DNA of 14,391 nucleotides from contig CAMLDT010000077.1 in the NCBI GenBank assembly GCA_946479075.1, positions 1 to 14,391 on the forward strand, read 5' to 3'. The DNA comes from an uncultured Polaromonas sp. GTDB taxonomy: Bacteria; Pseudomonadota; Gammaproteobacteria; Burkholderiales; Burkholderiaceae. A model generated the notes under the pieces. The model did no database searches and was not told the DNA's origin. It saw only the letters and a list, made by a program, of their open reading frames with translations. Position numbers and translations under genes: made by a program. This document shows positions 7,116-14,391 of the stretch, piece after piece (positions within the stretch are counted from its first letter, which is position 1; every line of letters starts with the position of its first letter).

Positions 7116-7192
7116 TGGCAGGGGTGGAAGGAGTCGAACCTGCGAATGCCGGAATCAAAATCCGGTGCCTTAACCAACTTGGCGACACCCCT
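7116..7192 (-). tRNA. tRNA-Gln (anticodon UUG), CCA encoded
   Basis: The 77-base RNA folds as a normal cloverleaf. The acceptor AGGGGTG pairs with CACCCCT, followed by discriminator G and a genomically encoded CCA (7116-7118). The anticodon stem CCGGA/TCCGG encloses TTTTGAT, giving anticodon TTG, and the T-loop contains GTTCGACTC. It lies between ispE and prs on their strand, the standard position in betaproteobacteria. Confidence 0.95.
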
Positions 7193-7263
7193 ACACAGGT
7201 CAACTGCAGAAACTGCAATCAACCCTTTAATCGTTCATGGAGACACATGCCATGGCCGTTATT

Positions 7264-8124
7264 TTACCAACCGGCCAGAGGATGCGCCTCCAGGTTGCTG
7301 CACTTTCGGACCTGCCAGCCGCCAGGGGCGCTTGCCAGTTCCATGTCATGCGGCATATGCGCAAAAACCGCACTTCCCGAGCCAGTCATGCGGCCTTCAA
7401 GGCCTTGCATGGCAAGCCAGTCGAGTGACTGGCCCACCTGCGGACACAGGGTCTGCGCAACTGGCTGCAAGTCGTTGTGGCCGAATCCGTAAATGCGGCC
7501 GCTGGCGTTTGCAGCAAAGCCTTGGATTGTAGCAGTTTCTGTGTCACGTTTGAGTTCAGGCGCGCGGAAAATCGCATCGGTCGGCAGCCCGGCGGGCGGT
7601 TTCACGACCACAAAACGGGCCGAAGGCAAGGCCAGCGGCGTGAGCTGCTCGCCGATGCCTTCCACCCACGCATGGCCGCCGCCCAGGAAAAAGGGCACAT
7701 CCGCCCCGAGTCCGAGCGCGATGTCCTGCAGCTTGCCGGCGGGCAGTTTCACGCCCCAGAGGCGCTGCAGTGCCAGCAGGCAACTGGCGGCGTCCGAGGA
7801 GCCGCCGCCCATGCCGGCTTGCGAAGGAATGCGTTTTTCGAGCCAGATGTCGGCGCCCCATGCCGTGCCGCTGGCGCGCTGCAAGGCCCGCGCGGCGCGC
7901 ACCGTCAGGTCTTCCGCCGGCAGGGGCTGGCCGGGCGCGGCCAGGTCCTGGCGGCGAATCACCCCGTCGCTGCGCAGCTCGAAATGCAGCGTGTCACACC
8001 AGTCGATCAGCATGAAGGCCGACTGCAGCAGGTGATACCCGTCGGCGCGCCGCCCGGTGATGTGCAGAAACAGGTTGAGCTTGGCGGGGGCTGCGACGTC
8101 GTGGATCGCCTGGAGGGTGCTCAT
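7264..8124 (-). CDS. ispE: 4-diphosphocytidyl-2-C-methyl-D-erythritol kinase
   Basis: GHMP-family kinase phosphorylating CDP-methylerythritol in the MEP pathway to isoprenoid precursors; cytosolic and essential. The 286-residue product shows APAKLNLFLHITGRR with the catalytic Lys15, the ATP-binding glycine-rich loop GMGGGSSDAA (104-113), Asp142 in ADVPFF (E. coli Lys10 and Asp141 equivalents), and the C-terminal GHMP motif MTGSGSAVFA. The ATG overlaps the lolB stop by four bases (ATGA), so the two are translationally coupled. It is followed after 71 bases by tRNA-Gln. Confidence 0.96.
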   Translation of the reverse strand: MSTLQAIHDVAAPAKLNLFLHITGRRADGYHLLQSAFMLIDWCDTLHFELRSDGVIRRQDLAAPGQPLPAEDLTVRAARALQRASGTAWGADIWLEKRIPSQAGMGGGSSDAASCLLALQRLWGVKLPAGKLQDIALGLGADVPFFLGGGHAWVEGIGEQLTPLALPSARFVVVKPPAGLPTDAIFRAPELKRDTETATIQGFAANASGRIYGFGHNDLQPVAQTLCPQVGQSLDWLAMQGLEGRMTGSGSAVFAHMPHDMELASAPGGWQVRKCSNLEAHPLAGW

Positions 8125-8657
8125 TGCGCCAGCACGATACGCAGGTCGGTGCGCGGTTGGGGCGCTGTACGGCTGGCCGAAATTCGCCCTTCCGCCTGCC
8201 GTGAGAGATCGGCGGTCCAGCCATCGAGCGCGGTATTTCTGCCGGCCAGCCAGTCGAACAGGGCCGGCAGGGGGACGGCGGCACCGGTGGCTTTTTCAAC
8301 CAGCGCGTCTACCGACGCAAACTGCTGCACCTGACCACCGGAATCGAGCACGGCCTCCCCGGGGGCCCACCGGAGCACCGCCAGGCTGGTGCCCAGCGGG
8401 GTGTTCAGGCGCAGCTCCCCGCGGTCGGGATTGCCGCGAAGCTCGAAACCAGCAAAAAAAGCCTGCACGGGCTCGCTTTGCACTTGCAGGCTGATGCGCC
8501 CCGACCAGGCCTGAACTTCAGTGTCATTTTGGGCTTCAGCCCCCGGCTGGTGGGCGCAGCCAGCTATCAAAAAAGTAGCAATCAAGAGGCTGGAAGCCAG
8601 GAGGCAGCGCAGGCGCGGCAGGAGGGGCAAGGCAAAGGCTCCGGGCGGTGGGTGCAT
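8121..8657 (-). CDS. lolB: Outer-membrane lipoprotein receptor LolB
   Basis: Accepts lipoproteins from periplasmic LolA and inserts them into the outer membrane; itself a lipoprotein. The 178-residue product has an Arg-containing N-terminus, a hydrophobic stretch (about 17-32) and the lipobox LIAGC with lipidated Cys34. The LolB fold follows: WSGRISLQV, FFAGFELRG, GELRLNTPLGTSLAVLRW. I chose the ATG at 8657, which shares one base with the stop of the upstream TPR gene (TGATG). A TTG one codon earlier is possible and would shift numbering by one. The signal peptide is longer at its start than usual (MHPPPGAFALPLLPRLR). The codons for the lipobox coincide with copy C of the 26-bp repeat motif and include a rare ATA. 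Confidence 0.93.
   Translation of the reverse strand: MHPPPGAFALPLLPRLRCLLASSLLIATFLIAGCAHQPGAEAQNDTEVQAWSGRISLQVQSEPVQAFFAGFELRGNPDRGELRLNTPLGTSLAVLRWAPGEAVLDSGGQVQQFASVDALVEKATGAAVPLPALFDWLAGRNTALDGWTADLSRQAEGRISASRTAPQPRTDLRIVLAQ
8554..8579 (-). repeat. 26-bp motif, copy C (encodes the LolB lipobox)
   Basis: Third copy of GCTA-N9-TAGCT-N-G-N3-CGC, here in the same orientation as lolB. Read in frame it supplies ATFLIAGCA around the lipidated cysteine. It matches copy B at 20 of 26 positions. The T-run in its middle gives the Phe and Leu codons of the hydrophobic core. Confidence 0.5.
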
Positions 8658-10444
8658 CAAAGGCGTACGCGCAGGCGTTTGAGGGTTTCAAGCAGGGTGT
8701 CGTTCTCCGGATTCAGCAGCATGCCTTCCTTCCAGACCGCGAGGGCCTTGTCGCGCTGGCCCAGACTCCACATGACTTCGCCGTAGTGCGCGGCAATTTC
8801 AGCGTCCGGCTTGGCTTTGTAGGCCGCCTCGAAGATGCGCACGGCTTCGGCCGTGTTGCCCATGCGGAACTCCACCCAGCCCAGACTGTCCTGAATGAAA
8901 GGGTCGTCCGGCGCGAATTCCAGCGCTTTCTGGATCAGCTGCCTGGCCTCGGGCAGGCGGACGTTGCGCTCGGCCAGCGAGTAGCCGAGCGCATTGTAGG
9001 CATGGTGATAGTCGGGCTTGACCTGCACCAGCCGGCGCAGCAGGCGTTCCATTTCGTCCAGGGAGCCGAGCTTTTCAGCCATCATGGCCTGGTCGTAAAG
9101 CAGTTCGGGTTCGGCCGGGAACTGCGCCACCGCCTTGCCGAGCAGCTCGTAGGCGCTCTTGTATTCCTTCTGGTCGCGAAGCAGCGCGATTTCGGCCATC
9201 AGCTTGATGCGGGCATCCTCGGGCTTGCGTTCAGGCAGGGCCCGGATCAACTGGCGGGCTTCGGCCAGCCGGCCTTGTTTGGCCAGCAGCGAGGCGCGGC
9301 GGGTTTGCGCCTGCACCAGTTCCTGCGAGTTGGAAATTTTTGCCAGCCAGCTTTCCGCGCCGGCAAAATCCCGGCGCTTCTCGGCCAGTTGGGCCAGCGC
9401 CAGATAGGCCTGGGACAGGCCGCGCGTGGTCTGCTCGTTGGGCTCGCCTTTCTGGGCCAGCTCCACATAACGCAGCAGCGAGGTCTGCGACGCGGCGAGC
9501 TGGTTGTCCTGCAACTGAAGCGAGCCCAGCACCAGCCAGCCTTCGGGGTAATCGGGCTTGTCGCGCGTGACGACCTGCAGTTGTGCGCTGGCCTCGGCGT
9601 AACGCTGCGCATCCAGCAGGTTGCGTGCATAGGCCATGCGGATTTCCGGCAAGGCCTTGGGGTTGCCTTCCAGGTATTTGCGCAACAGCGCCTCGGCGCC
9701 GGGCAGTTTGGGGTCCATCAACTCGATGGCCAGCACGGCAGGGGCTTCCGCCGAGGGCTCCAGCGCCTGCGCGCGTTCGGCAGCAGCCAGTGCGCCTGCC
9801 GCCTCGCCGGCTGCCAGCCGCATGCGGCCGACGGCCGTCCAGGCGGCGGCGCCGGTGGCCGGGGCGGCGAGCTGGTCGGCCAGGGCTTGCTCCAGCACGC
9901 TGGCGGCCAGCTTTTTGTCGGACGCGCGTGCGTACAGGCGCGGCAGCGTGGCAATGACCTGCGCCTGCTCGGGCAATGGCGCGAGCTTGAGTTCGGTGCG
10001 CAGCGGCCCCACGGTTTCGGTGATGCGGTTCAGCGCGATCAGGATTTGCAGCACATAGCGGTTGGCCTCGCGCGAATCCGGCAGCGCGTCGCGCCAGGCT
10101 TGCGCAGCCTGCAGGGCGGCATCGCCGGAGCGCGACTGCAAGGCGATGTCGGCGGCGCGCTGATACAGCTGGGGGTCTTTGGTCTTGCGGGCGGCGTCCA
10201 GAATCAGCGCAAAGCCGGCGGCAGGTTCGCCGGCGCGGGTGTTGAGTTCACCGATCAGCAACTGGTAAAACAATTCCCCGTCCAGGCTGGACGGCACCGG
10301 CGGCGCCTGCGCCGCGGCGGGGGCCTCGGGCTGTGCGGCTTGTGGCAGCGCCGGCGGTGCCGCGGGGGCGGCCTGCGCCAGGGCGGCCGGCACGGCCAGG
10401 CAGAGCGCAGAAAGCGCGGTCAGGGCGCAGATCAAATGTTTCAT
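8657..10444 (-). CDS. Secreted tetratricopeptide-repeat protein
   Basis: The specific function is unknown. The 595-residue product starts with a Sec signal peptide (MKHLICALTALSALCLAVPAALAQ, cleavage probably after Ala23 in ALA-Q), then a Pro/Ala-rich linker to about residue 53, then helical repeats to the end. The clearest TPR units are C-terminal, around AYNALGYSLAERN, DSLGWVEFRMG and AAHYGEVMWSLGQ; earlier repeats are more diverged. It is probably periplasmic and a protein-protein scaffold. The ATG at 10444 is chosen because the signal peptide starts there; the frame is open to 10693, but that stretch is mutM antisense. Its stop overlaps the lolB start (TGATG), so production is coupled to LolB, hinting at a role in envelope biogenesis. 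It is divergent from mutM across 61 bases. A similar gene occurs at this position in other Burkholderiales, from memory. Confidence 0.88.
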   Translation of the reverse strand: MKHLICALTALSALCLAVPAALAQAAPAAPPALPQAAQPEAPAAAQAPPVPSSLDGELFYQLLIGELNTRAGEPAAGFALILDAARKTKDPQLYQRAADIALQSRSGDAALQAAQAWRDALPDSREANRYVLQILIALNRITETVGPLRTELKLAPLPEQAQVIATLPRLYARASDKKLAASVLEQALADQLAAPATGAAAWTAVGRMRLAAGEAAGALAAAERAQALEPSAEAPAVLAIELMDPKLPGAEALLRKYLEGNPKALPEIRMAYARNLLDAQRYAEASAQLQVVTRDKPDYPEGWLVLGSLQLQDNQLAASQTSLLRYVELAQKGEPNEQTTRGLSQAYLALAQLAEKRRDFAGAESWLAKISNSQELVQAQTRRASLLAKQGRLAEARQLIRALPERKPEDARIKLMAEIALLRDQKEYKSAYELLGKAVAQFPAEPELLYDQAMMAEKLGSLDEMERLLRRLVQVKPDYHHAYNALGYSLAERNVRLPEARQLIQKALEFAPDDPFIQDSLGWVEFRMGNTAEAVRIFEAAYKAKPDAEIAAHYGEVMWSLGQRDKALAVWKEGMLLNPENDTLLETLKRLRVRL

Positions 10445-10505
10445 CGAACCATGATAATTGAAGCCATGTGTCCACGCCGGGCATGCCCATGATTGCCGCA
10501 TCCCC

Positions 10506-11321
10506 ATGCCTGAACTGCCCGAAGTTGAAGTTACCCGCCTGAGTTTTGCCGACCGCATCGCAGGGGCCACCATCCTCGGCCTGCAGCTGGGCAAGCCGCT
10601 GCGCTGGCCACTGGGATGTGATCCCGCGCAACTGGTCGGCCATACCGTGCAGCAGGTGCGCCGGCGCGGCAAGTACCTGCTGCTGGACACCACCGACGGC
10701 CTGCTGCTGATTCACCTGGGCATGTCCGGCAGCCTGGTTTTTGCTGCAGCGCTGCCTCCAGCCGGCAAACATGATCACTTCGAGATGGAGACCACGGCGG
10801 GCCGCCTGCGCCTGCATGACCCACGCCGCTTCGGCGCCGTGGTGTATGCGCCCCACGAGGACGACGCAAGCGCCCGAAAGCTGCTCGGCCGCCTGGGGGT
10901 GGAGCCCCTGGGGGAGAGTTTCGATGCGCTGGCTTTCCACGCCGCCCTGCAGTTGCGCCAGACGGCCATCAAGCAGGTGCTGCTGGCCGGTGACATTGTT
11001 GTCGGTGTCGGCAACATCTATGCGTCCGAAGCGCTTTTCCTGGCGGGTATCCGGCCCACGGTGCGCGCTGCGCGCCTGAGCAAGCCGCGCGCCGCGCGCC
11101 TGCATGCGGCGATTCGGGAGGTGTTGACGCAGGCGGTGGCCAAAGGGGGCAGCACGCTCAGGGATTTTTCCAATGCAGAGGGCCAAAGCGGTTATTTCCA
11201 GCTTGAAGCCCGCGTGTACGACCGGGCCGGTCTGCCCTGCACGGTGTGCGGCACGGCCATACGCAGCATGCGGCAGGGACAGCGCTCGACGTTTTTTTGT
11301 GCCAACTGCCAGAAACCCTGA
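10506..11321 (+). CDS. mutM: Formamidopyrimidine-DNA glycosylase (8-oxoguanine glycosylase)
   Basis: Bifunctional glycosylase/AP lyase removing 8-oxoguanine and formamidopyrimidines paired with C, first line of the GO system. The 271-residue product has the usual length. MPELPEVE gives the catalytic N-terminal Pro2 and Glu3. Lys56 (GKYLLL), HDPRRFG (104-110), GVGNIYASE with Asn170, and the zinc finger Cys245, Cys248, Cys265 and Cys268 with Arg260 are all present. The start must be 10506 because Pro2 has to follow the initiator Met; the in-frame ATG at 10458 is rejected. No clear Shine-Dalgarno precedes it. It is followed by the dynamin-like gene and mutY on the same strand. Confidence 0.97.
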   Translation: MPELPEVEVTRLSFADRIAGATILGLQLGKPLRWPLGCDPAQLVGHTVQQVRRRGKYLLLDTTDGLLLIHLGMSGSLVFAAALPPAGKHDHFEMETTAGRLRLHDPRRFGAVVYAPHEDDASARKLLGRLGVEPLGESFDALAFHAALQLRQTAIKQVLLAGDIVVGVGNIYASEALFLAGIRPTVRAARLSKPRAARLHAAIREVLTQAVAKGGSTLRDFSNAEGQSGYFQLEARVYDRAGLPCTVCGTAIRSMRQGQRSTFFCANCQKP

Positions 11322-11361
11322 AAACCGCACAAAGCCATTGATGGCCGTTTGGGGTGAGCGA

Positions 11362-11370
11362 TGCTATATT
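11362..11370 (+). promoter_or_regulatory. Possible extended -10 promoter of the dynamin-like gene
   Basis: TGCTATATT matches an extended -10 element (TGn plus TATATT, with T for A at position 5 of TATAAT). No good -35 sits 16-18 bases upstream, as is usual for extended -10 promoters. Transcription would begin near 11377, about 20 bases before the ATG at 11396. This would let the GTPase and mutY be expressed apart from mutM. Confidence 0.4.
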
Positions 11371-11395
11371 GTTTGACCTATGTCCACGGCCCATC

Positions 11396-13366
11396 ATGTC
11401 CTTTAACGAACAATTCGACCAGCACGGCGCCTGGCGGCGTGAATTTGCGCTGCGGCTCAAGCTGTTGTCCGAATGGCTCAAAGACCATGACCTGCTCAAC
11501 GCGGCAGTGGAAGAACGTTTGCTGCGCCTGGAAACGCAGGTGCGGTCCGACAAGGTCATGGTGGCTTTTGTGGCCGAATTCTCGCGCGGCAAATCCGAGC
11601 TGATCAATGCGATCTTTTTTGCGGGTTATGGCCGGCGCATCATGCCGGCCAGCGCAGGCCGCACCACCATGTGCCCGACCGAGCTCGGTTACGACGCCGA
11701 GGTTCCGCCCTGCCTGCGCCTGCTGCCCATCGAAACCCGGCTCAAGCCGCAGGCGCTGATGGAGTGGCGCGCCGTCCCGGAAAAATGGACGCGCGTTGAT
11801 CTTGATGTCAATGACCCGGTCCAGCTGGCCAAGGCGCTGGAAAAAGTTGCCGAAGTCCGGCATGTCAGCCAGGACGAGGCGCGTGCGCTGGGTTTCTGGC
11901 ACGACGATGCACCGCAGGACAATCCGCGCACGGATGCCGAGGGGCTGGTGGAAGTGCCGCGCTGGCGCCACGCGCTGATCAACATCGCCCATCCGCTGCT
12001 CAAGCAGGGCCTGGTGATTCTCGACACGCCTGGCCTGAATGCGATTGGCGCCGAGCCCGAGCTGACCGTCAGCCTGATTCCGCAGGCGCATGCCGTGGTC
12101 TTTATTCTGGCGGCCGACACCGGCGTCACCAAATCCGACCTGGCGATCTGGCGCGAACACCTGATCACCGACGGCGAGGACAACGATGCCCGGCTGGTGG
12201 TGCTCAACAAGATCGACACGCTGTGGGATGCACTGAGCACGCCGGCCCAGATCCAGGCGCAGATCGACCGGCAGCGCGCCAGCTCGGCCGACATTCTGGG
12301 TTTGCCCGCGGCCCAGGTGATCCCCGTGTCTGCACAAAAAGGGCTGGTCGCCAAGGTCACTGCCGACGACAAACTGCTGCAAGCCAGTTGCCTGCCCGCG
12401 CTGGAGCTGGCGCTGGCCCAGGGCGTGATGGGTCAGCGGCAGAAAATCCTGCGCTCCGCCGTGGCTGCCGGCATTGCCGAGCTGCGTGCCGAGGCAGGGC
12501 GCGTCATCCACATACGCCGGCGCGACCTGGCCGAGCAGATGATCGAGTTGCGTGGCCTGCGCGGCAAAAACACCTCGGTGATCAAACACATGCGCTCGCG
12601 CATCGAGCAGGAACACAGCGAGTTCAACACCAGCGGCGCCAAGATCCAGGCGGTGCGGTCCATCCACCTCAAGCTGCTCAGGGAAGTTTTCAACCTGCTG
12701 GGAACACCCACACTCAAGGCTGAACTGGCCGAGCTGACCAAAATGCTCAAGCAGCCTGGCATCAAGCTCGGTGTCAAGAAAGCCTATGGCGAGACCTTTG
12801 GACGGCTGCGCGAGAGCCTGGAAAAAGCCCGCAAGACCAGCGCAGAAATCCAGAGCATGCTGGCCGGCTCCTTCAAGCAGCTGAACTCGGAATTCGGCTT
12901 TTCGCTGCAGGCGCCCAAGGAACCCGAGATGGCGCGCTTTCTGGCCGACCTGGAACAGATCGAACGCAGCCACCTGCAGTACCTGGGTGTTGCCAACATC
13001 CTCAAACTGGCGCAGCCCGATTTTTCGGACCGGTTGGTGCGTGCGCTGGCCACGCGCCTGCGTGTGGTGTACGAGACCGCGCTGGGCGAGGTCGAACTGT
13101 GGAACAAGTCGGCCGCCTCACAACTCGATGCCCAGCTCAAGGAGCGCCGCAAGAACTTCGGCCGCCGCATCGAGGCGATCGAACGCATCCAGCAGGCGGC
13201 CACCGGGCTCGACGAACGCATCGATGAAATCGAACGCCACGAAAACGCGATCACGGCGCTCGATGGCAAGCTCGATGAACTGACCGCCCAGTTGACCGAT
13301 GCGCCTGCCGGGCCGCAAGCCTCGGGCGCCGGCCTTGAAGCGGCAGCCCTGACCCACGCCGCCTGA
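11396..13366 (+). CDS. Dynamin-like GTPase
   Basis: Large GTPase of the bacterial dynamin group (COG0699-like); such proteins bind and remodel membranes, but this one's role is unknown. The 656-residue product has a P-loop at 60-67 (AEFSRGKS, so Ala60 replaces the usual first Gly, with Lys66 and Ser67 intact), GRTTMCPTE near 88-96 for switch I, DTPG at 210-213 and NKID at 271-274. The rest is long helices, including charged coiled-coil stretches at about 420-500 and 575-640. It has no obvious transmembrane helix, signal peptide or zinc motif. The ATG at 11396 is preferred; a GTG at 11354 lies upstream of the probable promoter. It sits 74 bases after mutM and at most 46 bases before mutY, so co-transcription with mutY is likely. 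Confidence 0.85.
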   Translation: MSFNEQFDQHGAWRREFALRLKLLSEWLKDHDLLNAAVEERLLRLETQVRSDKVMVAFVAEFSRGKSELINAIFFAGYGRRIMPASAGRTTMCPTELGYDAEVPPCLRLLPIETRLKPQALMEWRAVPEKWTRVDLDVNDPVQLAKALEKVAEVRHVSQDEARALGFWHDDAPQDNPRTDAEGLVEVPRWRHALINIAHPLLKQGLVILDTPGLNAIGAEPELTVSLIPQAHAVVFILAADTGVTKSDLAIWREHLITDGEDNDARLVVLNKIDTLWDALSTPAQIQAQIDRQRASSADILGLPAAQVIPVSAQKGLVAKVTADDKLLQASCLPALELALAQGVMGQRQKILRSAVAAGIAELRAEAGRVIHIRRRDLAEQMIELRGLRGKNTSVIKHMRSRIEQEHSEFNTSGAKIQAVRSIHLKLLREVFNLLGTPTLKAELAELTKMLKQPGIKLGVKKAYGETFGRLRESLEKARKTSAEIQSMLAGSFKQLNSEFGFSLQAPKEPEMARFLADLEQIERSHLQYLGVANILKLAQPDFSDRLVRALATRLRVVYETALGEVELWNKSAASQLDAQLKERRKNFGRRIEAIERIQQAATGLDERIDEIERHENAITALDGKLDELTAQLTDAPAGPQASGAGLEAAALTHAA

Positions 13367-13412
13367 GCGCGCGATGGGGCCGACACGCACGCGCGGCGTT
13401 GGCGCGCCCCGC

Positions 13413-14391
13413 ATGCCTTCACCGCAAACCATCGCTGACGACCGGGTGGCTGCGCTGGTACCGGCGTTTGCCGAGCAGCTGGTGCGCTGGCAAAAAGACC
13501 ACGGGCGCCACAGCCTGCCCTGGCAGAACACGCGTGATCCCTATCGCGTCTGGCTGTCCGAGATCATGCTGCAGCAGACGCAGGTGGCCACAGTGCTGGA
13601 CTACTACGTGCGCTTTCTGCAGCGCTTTCCCACAGTGAACGATCTTGCTGCCGCGCCACCGGACGAGGTGTTGGGCCTGTGGAGTGGGCTGGGTTACTAC
13701 AGCCGCGCCCGTAATCTGCACCGCTGCGCGCAGGACGTGGTTCGGCTGCATGGCGGGCAGTTCCCCAAAACGGCCGCCTTGTTGCAAACCCTGCCGGGCA
13801 TCGGGCCTTCGACCGCGGCGGCGATTGCTTCCTTCTGCTTTTCCGAACGCGTGGCCATCCTCGACGGCAACGTCAAACGTGTGCTGACGCGGCTGACTGC
13901 CTTCGCTGGTGACCTGGCTTCAAGCGCGCAGGAACGCGCGCTGCATGGCATCGCGACCGAACTGCTGCCGCGCCGCCGGCTGCAGGAAGCCATGCCGCGT
14001 TACACCCAGGGCATCATGGATCTGGGAGCCACCCTCTGCACCAGCCGCCAGCCATCCTGCCTGCTGTGTCCGGTGCAAAAGCTGTGCATGGGCTTTGCCA
14101 GCGGCACAGCCGAGCGCTTTCCGGTCAAGACCCGCAAACTCAAGCGCGGCGCCATGTCGCTTAGCCTGTTGTGGGTTGAGCGGCATGACGGCGCGGTCTG
14201 GCTGGAGCGGCGGCCCACCGCAGGCATATGGGGCGGGCTGTATTGCTTGCCGGTGTTTGCCAGCGAGGAAGATTTGCTGGCAGTATTGCCGGCGGCGCTG
14301 CAGGACCGGCTGCAGGCGGTGCCGCCTTTTGTGCACGTGCTGACGCACAAGGACATGCGCCTGTCGCCCATGCGGCTGGTGCTGTCAAGGC
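13413..14391 (+). CDS. mutY: A/G-specific adenine glycosylase (cut by window end)
   Basis: Removes adenine mispaired with 8-oxoguanine or G, the second GO-system glycosylase. The visible 326 residues show LPWQNTRDPYRVWLSEIMLQQTQ with the catalytic Glu50, the helix-hairpin-helix loop LPGIGPSTAAAI (127-138), the catalytic Asp151 in ILDGNVKR, and the iron-sulphur ligands Cys209, Cys216, Cys219 and Cys225 (spacing C-x6-C-x2-C-x5-C). The NUDIX-like C-terminal domain that reads 8-oxoguanine follows, with GIWGGLYCLP (271-280) and LTHKDM. The frame is open at 14391, so the end is missing. The start is uncertain: ATG 13413 or ATG 13374 (13 codons longer, only 7 bases after the GTPase stop). Neither has a clear Shine-Dalgarno. 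Confidence 0.95.
   Translation, partial: MPSPQTIADDRVAALVPAFAEQLVRWQKDHGRHSLPWQNTRDPYRVWLSEIMLQQTQVATVLDYYVRFLQRFPTVNDLAAAPPDEVLGLWSGLGYYSRARNLHRCAQDVVRLHGGQFPKTAALLQTLPGIGPSTAAAIASFCFSERVAILDGNVKRVLTRLTAFAGDLASSAQERALHGIATELLPRRRLQEAMPRYTQGIMDLGATLCTSRQPSCLLCPVQKLCMGFASGTAERFPVKTRKLKRGAMSLSLLWVERHDGAVWLERRPTAGIWGGLYCLPVFASEEDLLAVLPAALQDRLQAVPPFVHVLTHKDMRLSPMRLVLSR

Noticed and set aside
8648..10492. 614-residue plus-strand ORF
   Set aside because: Antisense to the signal-peptide-bearing TPR gene; its Gly/Gln/Arg/His-rich composition is the usual shadow of a GC-rich gene. The same applies to 6084-7058 (plus), 10248-11330 (minus) and 11378-12973 (minus).
11354..11395. GTG start at 11354 for the dynamin-like gene
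   Set aside because: It would lie upstream of the likely -10 element (11365-11370), and the added residues have no family resemblance.
1..14391. CRISPR array, prophage, toxin-antitoxin or defence island
   Set aside because: No regularly spaced direct repeats, integrase, phage or toxin-like genes are visible; apart from the repeats, the SDR gene, the TPR gene and the GTPase, the content is housekeeping or known catabolism.

Overview
The window looks like chromosomal DNA from a betaproteobacterium of the Comamonadaceae (Polaromonas/Rhodoferax/Variovorax type). This rests on high GC, the gene order lolB-ispE-tRNA-Gln-prs-rplY-pth, the kynurenine cluster, and several short palindromic repeats that I remember as typical of this family. 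I ran no search, so the genus is a guess.

Layout. Positions 1-455 hold no credible gene; they are a mosaic of dispersed-repeat DNA (a long inverted repeat, a GAA-loop hairpin, a G-run tract and one copy of a 26-bp motif). Positions 456-3306 (minus) are a tightly overlapping tryptophan-degradation operon, kynB-kynU-kynA, converting tryptophan to anthranilate plus alanine. A short-chain dehydrogenase (3467-4228, plus) is divergent from it, and the 160-bp gap between them carries a dyad that could be an operator. Positions 4297-10444 (minus) hold the housekeeping block: a secreted TPR protein, lolB, ispE, tRNA-Gln(UUG), prs, rplY and pth. The first three overlap by 1-4 bases. Strong terminators follow the tRNA and rplY. 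Positions 10506-14391 (plus) carry mutM, a dynamin-like GTPase and mutY (cut by the window end), so the two base-excision enzymes of the 8-oxoguanine (GO) system flank a membrane-type GTPase.

Most unusual. I see no new defence system or mobile island. What stands out is repeat DNA living inside essential or metabolic genes. kynU contains two different palindromic inserts, both in frame, which lengthen the protein by about 40 residues close to active-site segments. A 26-bp motif (GCTA-N9-TAGCT-N-G-N3-CGC) occurs once in the repeat region, once inside kynB, and once exactly where lolB encodes its lipobox. This resembles the in-frame palindromic elements known from Rickettsia. The mutM-dynamin-mutY arrangement is the second point worth following.
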